From contig NZ_NWBU01000004.1 of NCBI RefSeq assembly GCF_003050615.1, positions 310,001-374,000 on the forward strand: a stretch of 64,000 nt of DNA, read 5' to 3'. Every line of letters starts with the position of its first letter. The stretch's first letter is position 1. Below the pieces are notes generated by a model. That model ran no database searches. It was not told where the DNA came from and was given only the letters and a program-made list of their open reading frames with translations. Origin of the DNA: Sphingomonas oleivorans (lineage in GTDB: Bacteria > Pseudomonadota > Alphaproteobacteria > Sphingomonadales > Sphingomonadaceae). The position numbers and the translations under genes are program-made. This document shows positions 60,112 to 64,000 of the stretch, in pieces.

Positions 60112-60781
60112 ATTCGATGCAGACGGAAGCGGCTGTCAGGGGCCGGAAGTGCATCGCGCGCTCGAACACCGCCTCGAACATCTCCGCCGTCAGCCGGCCG
60201 GTATTCTGATTGTAGCGCGAGCAATGATAGCTATCGAGGATCGTCAGGCCGGACGGCAGGACATGTTCGGCGAGATGGCCGAAGGGCGCCTTGGGAAGCT
60301 TGCCCCCTAGCGCCTTCACCGCCGACTGATGCGCGATCTGGCCGAGTGCCACCACGAGCTTCAGATTGGGCAACGCCATCAGCGGCGGCTCGAGGAAAGC
60401 GCGGCAGGTGCGGATTTCCTCGGGCGTGGGCTTGTTCTGCGGAGGTACGCAGCGCACCGCGTTGATGATCATCGCGCCGGTCAGCTCCAGCCCATCGTCG
60501 ATCCGTGCCTCGAACCGGCCATTGGCGAGGCCATATTTGCTGAGCGTGGCATAGAGCAGCCCGCCGGCATAATCGCCGGTGAAGGGACGGCCAGTGCGGT
60601 TGGCGCCCTGAAGGCCGGGTGCCAGGCCGACGATCGCCAGCCAGGCGTCGGGATCGCCGAACATCGGCACGGGGGCGTTGAACCAGTCGGGATGCGCCGC
60701 GCGCTGTTCCTGACGGAAGGCGGCGAGGCGCGGGCAGAGCGGGCAATCGGGCGAAGGTTCGAGCAGAGTGGCGCTTGTCAT
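60095..60781 (-). CDS. Uracil-DNA glycosylase, family 5 (UdgB-like), iron-sulfur type
   Basis: A 228-residue DNA repair enzyme. Motif A is GLAPGLQGANRTGRPFTGD and motif B is HCSRYNQNTGRLT, both typical of type V (UDGb). C13, C16, C111 and C126 fit 4Fe-4S ligand spacing of family 4/5 enzymes. It removes uracil and possibly hypoxanthine from DNA. The last residues (SSRSG) come from an inserted palindromic repeat. Divergent from folK with 23 bases between starts. Confidence 0.87.
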   Translation of the reverse strand: MTSATLLEPSPDCPLCPRLAAFRQEQRAAHPDWFNAPVPMFGDPDAWLAIVGLAPGLQGANRTGRPFTGDYAGGLLYATLSKYGLANGRFEARIDDGLELTGAMIINAVRCVPPQNKPTPEEIRTCRAFLEPPLMALPNLKLVVALGQIAHQSAVKALGGKLPKAPFGHLAEHVLPSGLTILDSYHCSRYNQNTGRLTAEMFEAVFERAMHFRPLTAASVCIESSRSG

Positions 60782-60804
60782 CGCGCCGCGATAGGCGCTC
60801 GACC

Positions 60805-61302
60805 ATGGTTACGACAAGCTATGCTATCGCTCTTGGATCGAACCGCCGCCATGGGCGGCACGGCGCGCCGGCCAAGGTGCTGGCGGCGGCGGTCGCGACG
60901 ATGCGGGCGGAGGGGCTGGTCGTGACCGCACTTTCGCCCATGATCGCGACGCCCGCGCTGGGACCGGCGGGGCGCGGCTTCGCCAATGCGGCCGCCCTGA
61001 TCGAGACGCGGCTCGATCCGCCGGCGCTGCTCGCCCTCCTCAAGCGGATCGAGCAACGCTTCGGCCGGCGCCCGGGGCGGCGCTGGGGCGCGCGCGTGCT
61101 CGATCTGGATATAGTCTTATGGTCGGGCGGGACATGGCCGCCCACGCCGCGTGGCGCGGCGCCGGGGCGGCTTCGCGTGCCGCATCGAGAGCTGGCGCAG
61201 CGCGCCTTCGTGCTGGCCCCGCTGGCGGCGGTAGCGGCCGGATGGCGCGATCCGCGCTCCGGACGCACCGTGCGGCAGATGTTGGCGCAGCTGCGGCGTT
61301 AG
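60805..61302 (+). CDS. folK: 2-amino-4-hydroxy-6-hydroxymethyldihydropteridine diphosphokinase
   Basis: A 165-residue HPPK of folate synthesis. YAIALGSNRR opens the fold, FANAAALIET follows, and WGARVLDLDIVLW carries the metal-binding aspartates; VPHRELAQRAFVLAPLAAV is the C-terminal signature. Start at 60805 (MVTTSYAIALGSN); the earlier ATG at 60775 overlaps the divergent glycosylase gene. Confidence 0.93.
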   Translation: MVTTSYAIALGSNRRHGRHGAPAKVLAAAVATMRAEGLVVTALSPMIATPALGPAGRGFANAAALIETRLDPPALLALLKRIEQRFGRRPGRRWGARVLDLDIVLWSGGTWPPTPRGAAPGRLRVPHRELAQRAFVLAPLAAVAAGWRDPRSGRTVRQMLAQLRR

Positions 61303-61304
61303 CG

Positions 61305-61329
61305 CCGTCGTCCCTGCGGAAGGCGACGG
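61305..61329. repeat. Small inverted repeat between folK and the cytochrome gene
   Basis: CCGTCG/CGACGG stem around TCCCTGCGGAAGG, resembling the CATCCCTGCG-type repeats elsewhere in the window. Lies between convergent genes, with no T-run. Confidence 0.4.
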
Positions 61330-61341
61330 TTAGACGGGTCG

Positions 61342-61959
61342 TTACGCCTTCGGACAGGCAGTGCCGCTTTCGGTCCAGGCCTTGAACAGTTCGCCGAACT
61401 GCTTCTGCGTGCCCGGCGCCGGGGTACGGCCCGCGCCCGGGTGCCAGCCCCAGCCGACCAGCTCATCCTCGCCCATATGATGGATCAGCCTGGCCATATC
61501 CATGCCGCCATTGCGGCGGTGATCCTTGATCTGGCGGCAGATCTCGCCCAGCGACTTGCCCTGCCACGCCATCTCGATCGGCGCGAGATGCCATTTGGGT
61601 GCGCCGGGAATGCGAGCGGGATCGAAATTGGCCTCGCTGTGGCAGGTGGCGCAGCGCATGCCGGGCGCACCGAATCCATCCGTGCCGCGCACCACCCAGG
61701 GATTGTGCGGCGTCATCGCATCGCCCTGGCTCGGCCGTTCACCCGCCGGATGGCAATTGAGGCAGCGCGGATGCTGGATCACCTTGCCGACCTCCGCGAA
61801 CAAGGCGAGCGAGCGCTCCCGCTTATTCTCGATACCGGCAAAGTCCTCGACCGAGCGCAGCCCGACCTCGGGCGTGGCGGCGCCGGTGCGCACCGATGCG
61901 GCACCGATCGTGACGGCGGCGACGGCGGCAAGGCCGAGTGCCAGACGCGACCCGCTCAT
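61342..61959 (-). CDS. Di-heme cytochrome c-like electron carrier of a molybdenum dehydrogenase
   Basis: A 205-residue exported protein with signal peptide (about 1-28) and two c-type heme sites, CLNCH and CATCH. Distal methionines could be those near DAMTPH and GGMDMA. It overlaps the stop of the molybdopterin dehydrogenase gene by 4 bases (ATGA), so it is probably the periplasmic electron acceptor for that enzyme. Not similar to classical single-heme cytochrome c552. Confidence 0.83.
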   Translation of the reverse strand: MSGSRLALGLAAVAAVTIGAASVRTGAATPEVGLRSVEDFAGIENKRERSLALFAEVGKVIQHPRCLNCHPAGERPSQGDAMTPHNPWVVRGTDGFGAPGMRCATCHSEANFDPARIPGAPKWHLAPIEMAWQGKSLGEICRQIKDHRRNGGMDMARLIHHMGEDELVGWGWHPGAGRTPAPGTQKQFGELFKAWTESGTACPKA

Positions 61960-64000
61960 GCGACCCGCACGAAGGGCAGGCGGGACGGGCGGCCGAGGCC
62001 GAGACGGGCCATGGCGTTGGCCACGGCGGGCGCGGTGGGCGGAAGGCCCGGTTCGCCGATGCCCGTGGGGGCTTCGCTGGATTTCACGATCACGACCTCC
62101 ACCTCCGGCATTTCATGGATCCTGAGCGAGCGATATTTGTCGAAATTGGCAACGGCCGGAATGCCGGCCTCCAGCGGCACTTCGGCGAACAGCGCATGGC
62201 CCAGCCCGAAGCCGATCCCGCCCTCCACCTGGGCACGGACCACATCGGGATTGATCGCCACGCCCACATCCACCGCGCACCATATCTTGTGCACTTTGGG
62301 CAGGCCGTCCGCACCCTTAGACACTTCGGCGATCTGCGCCACGAAACTCCTGAAGCTTTCGACCACCGCCACGCCGCGCGCGCGGCCATTGACGGGCCCC
62401 GGCCCGTTCCAGCCGGCAAGCTCGGCCACCGCCTTCAACACGCCCGCCGCGCGCGAATTGTCCATCAGCGCGAGACGCCCGGCGACGGGATCCTGCCCCG
62501 CTTTCTCCAACAGCTGGTCGATGAAGCATTCGACCGCATAGCCGGTATGCGTATGCCCCACCGAGCGCCACCACAGCGTCGTCACGGGGCTTTGGGCGAT
62601 ATGGACGTCGCAGCGGAAGGCCCCCGTCCGGTAGAATATCTCGCTGGCACCTTCCGACATCGTCGGATCGATGCCGTCCTTCATCATCGCCTCGAAGGGC
62701 GAGCCCTTGATGAAGGACTGGCCGACGATCGTGTTGGACCAGCCGGCGATCGCTCCGTCCTTCACGCTGCCGCGCAGCCGATGAACGAAGAGCGGCCTAT
62801 AATGGCCACCCATGATGTCGTCCTCGCGCGTCCAGACGAGCTTGACCGGCCGGCCCGGCCCGATCGCCTTTGCCGCCTCCGCCAGCTCGGACGCGAGATG
62901 GGCGTTGCCCTGTGCGCGGCGACCGAAGCTGCCGCCCGCAAGCAATGTCTCGATGCTCACCGCCTGCGGCGCAATGCCGAGCACCTTGGCGATGGTGGCC
63001 TGGTCCAGCGTCTGGATCTGGCTGCCGAAGCGGGCATTGGCCCGCTTGCCGTCCCATTCGATATAGCCGTCGAGCGGCTCCATCGGGGCATGGGCGAGAT
63101 AGGGGAAGATATATTCCGCCTCGACCAGATCGCCCTGCCCCAGCGCCGCATCGACATCGCCATGGCTGTTGACGACGGTGCCGGCGGTCCCAGCCAGCCC
63201 GCGCCACGCCTCGACCATCTCCTCGCTGCCGCGCCGTTCGGCGGCGCTCTCGTCCCAGCGGGCGACGAGCTTCCCGCGCCCCTTCAGCGCGGGCCACATG
63301 CCGTCGGCATATACGGCGACGCCGCTCGACAGGGGTTTGACCGCGACCACGCCCTTCACCTTCAGCGCTTCGGCGGCATCGAAGGAGGCGAGCTTCGCCC
63401 CGAAACATGGCGGCCGGGCAACCACCACGGTCAGCATGCCGGGCGCCGCCATGTCGATCGTGAACCTGGCGCTGCCGTTCGACTTGGCGACGCTGTCGAG
63501 GCGGGAAACCTTGCGGTCCTGCCCGATCAGCCGGAAACTGGCGGGATCCTTGAGCGTCACCTTGGGCGGCACCGGCAGCCTGCCCGCCGCCGCAGCGAAC
63601 TGCCCGAAGCGCGCCTCGCGGCCCGACGGGGCATGGCGGATCACGCCTTTCTCCACACTGAGCGTCGCCGGCTGCACGCCCCAGCTCTGCGCGGCCGCCA
63701 GCACCAGCATCGCCCGCGCCGCCGCACCGGCATGGCGCAGCTGATCATAGCTGTTGGCCATGGCCGAGGATCCGCCGGTGCCCTGGATCACGCCGAAGTT
63801 GAAATTGGCGTAGATCTTCGCGTCGGCGGGCGCCGATTCGGCACGGACCTGCGCCCAGTCCGCATCCAGTTCCTCGGCGACGAGCGTTGCGAGGCCGGTA
63901 TAGGGGCCCTGCCCCATCTCGATATGCTTGCAGATCACGGTGACGCTGTCGTCCGCACCGATGCGGATGAAGGCGTTGGGATCGACGGGGCCGGCTTGGG
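61956..64000 (-). CDS. Xanthine dehydrogenase-family molybdopterin-binding subunit (5' partial)
   Basis: About 681 C-terminal codons; the gene runs off the right edge and no true start is visible (the GTG at 63938 is internal, preceded by [16 protein letters not shown]). It matches the IorB/isoquinoline 1-oxidoreductase beta branch of the xanthine oxidase family: [46 protein letters not shown] and the C-terminal [19 protein letters not shown] with the catalytic-glutamate motif. It needs molybdopterin-cytosine-type cofactor. Coupled to the di-heme cytochrome gene; a 2Fe-2S subunit gene is expected beyond the window. Substrate unknown. Confidence 0.88.
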   Translation of the reverse strand, partial: QAGPVDPNAFIRIGADDSVTVICKHIEMGQGPYTGLATLVAEELDADWAQVRAESAPADAKIYANFNFGVIQGTGGSSAMANSYDQLRHAGAAARAMLVLAAAQSWGVQPATLSVEKGVIRHAPSGREARFGQFAAAAGRLPVPPKVTLKDPASFRLIGQDRKVSRLDSVAKSNGSARFTIDMAAPGMLTVVVARPPCFGAKLASFDAAEALKVKGVVAVKPLSSGVAVYADGMWPALKGRGKLVARWDESAAERRGSEEMVEAWRGLAGTAGTVVNSHGDVDAALGQGDLVEAEYIFPYLAHAPMEPLDGYIEWDGKRANARFGSQIQTLDQATIAKVLGIAPQAVSIETLLAGGSFGRRAQGNAHLASELAEAAKAIGPGRPVKLVWTREDDIMGGHYRPLFVHRLRGSVKDGAIAGWSNTIVGQSFIKGSPFEAMMKDGIDPTMSEGASEIFYRTGAFRCDVHIAQSPVTTLWWRSVGHTHTGYAVECFIDQLLEKAGQDPVAGRLALMDNSRAAGVLKAVAELAGWNGPGPVNGRARGVAVVESFRSFVAQIAEVSKGADGLPKVHKIWCAVDVGVAINPDVVRAQVEGGIGFGLGHALFAEVPLEAGIPAVANFDKYRSLRIHEMPEVEVVIVKSSEAPTGIGEPGLPPTAPAVANAMARLGLGRPSRLPFVRVA

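Overview
The window is about 64 kb of GC-rich chromosome from an alphaproteobacterium, almost certainly a member of the Sphingomonadaceae. Pointers are a C4-type 5-aminolevulinate synthase, the F1-ATPase zeta inhibitor family (DUF1476), DUF2794, an FYDLN-acid protein, a TonB-dependent receptor, a phoR-pst-phoU-phoB block, and short palindromic intergenic repeats of the kind common in sphingomonads. It reads as core chromosome: no insertion sequence, prophage, CRISPR array or rRNA operon was seen.

Layout. 1-4.3 kb: an acetoin-catabolism cluster (E1-beta cut by the window edge, lipoyl/hydrolase E2, aldehyde dehydrogenase, acetoin/diacetyl reductase). 4.4-8.3 kb, minus strand: a TonB-dependent receptor followed by an exported PHP-domain metallohydrolase, with a candidate PHO box upstream. 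8.5-11.8 kb: glmU and glmS (amino-sugar precursors) separated by a palindromic repeat; gph is divergent. 12.5-19.8 kb: phoR-pstSCAB-phoU-phoB, a complete phosphate sensing and uptake block with tandem PHO boxes over the end of phoR. 19.9-25.9 kb: DUF2794 gene, cysE, oxyR, moaDE, pgsA, an acetyltransferase gene, an LplT-like transporter and a basic membrane-tethered protein. 26-31.2 kb: tRNA-Ala, the FYDLN-acid gene, the conserved aroA-cmk-rpsA-ihfB string and tRNA-Leu. 31.2-34.7 kb: two translationally coupled oligopeptide-type binding lipoproteins without permeases, and a DUF4112 membrane protein. 34.7-44.8 kb: a long minus-strand run (CoA transferase scoAB, serine hydrolase, leuCD, ATPase zeta, bolA-grxD, MBL hydrolase, DUF4230, nadAC, RNase T2). 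44.9-54.3 kb: murI, hemA, an NdvA-like ABC exporter, a lipoprotein, the coupled set rpiB-glyA-nrdR-trmJ, chorismate mutase and rpsD. 54.4-64 kb: an S9 peptidase gene broken by a 14-bp tandem duplication, an M28 peptidase with agmatine-degradation genes aguA-aguB, a uracil-DNA glycosylase, folK, and a di-heme cytochrome c coupled to a molybdopterin dehydrogenase that runs off the end.

Most notable: (1) the receptor plus PHP hydrolase operon has its own PHO-box-like site, suggesting a phosphate-starvation organophosphate scavenging module; (2) the S9 peptidase is intact except for an exact 2 x 14-bp duplication whose removal restores a 655-residue protein; (3) tandem PHO boxes sit over the phoR stop codon; (4) several palindromic repeats lie between genes, one of which supplies the stop codon of the uracil-DNA glycosylase. 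All regulatory calls are read by eye and are unverified.
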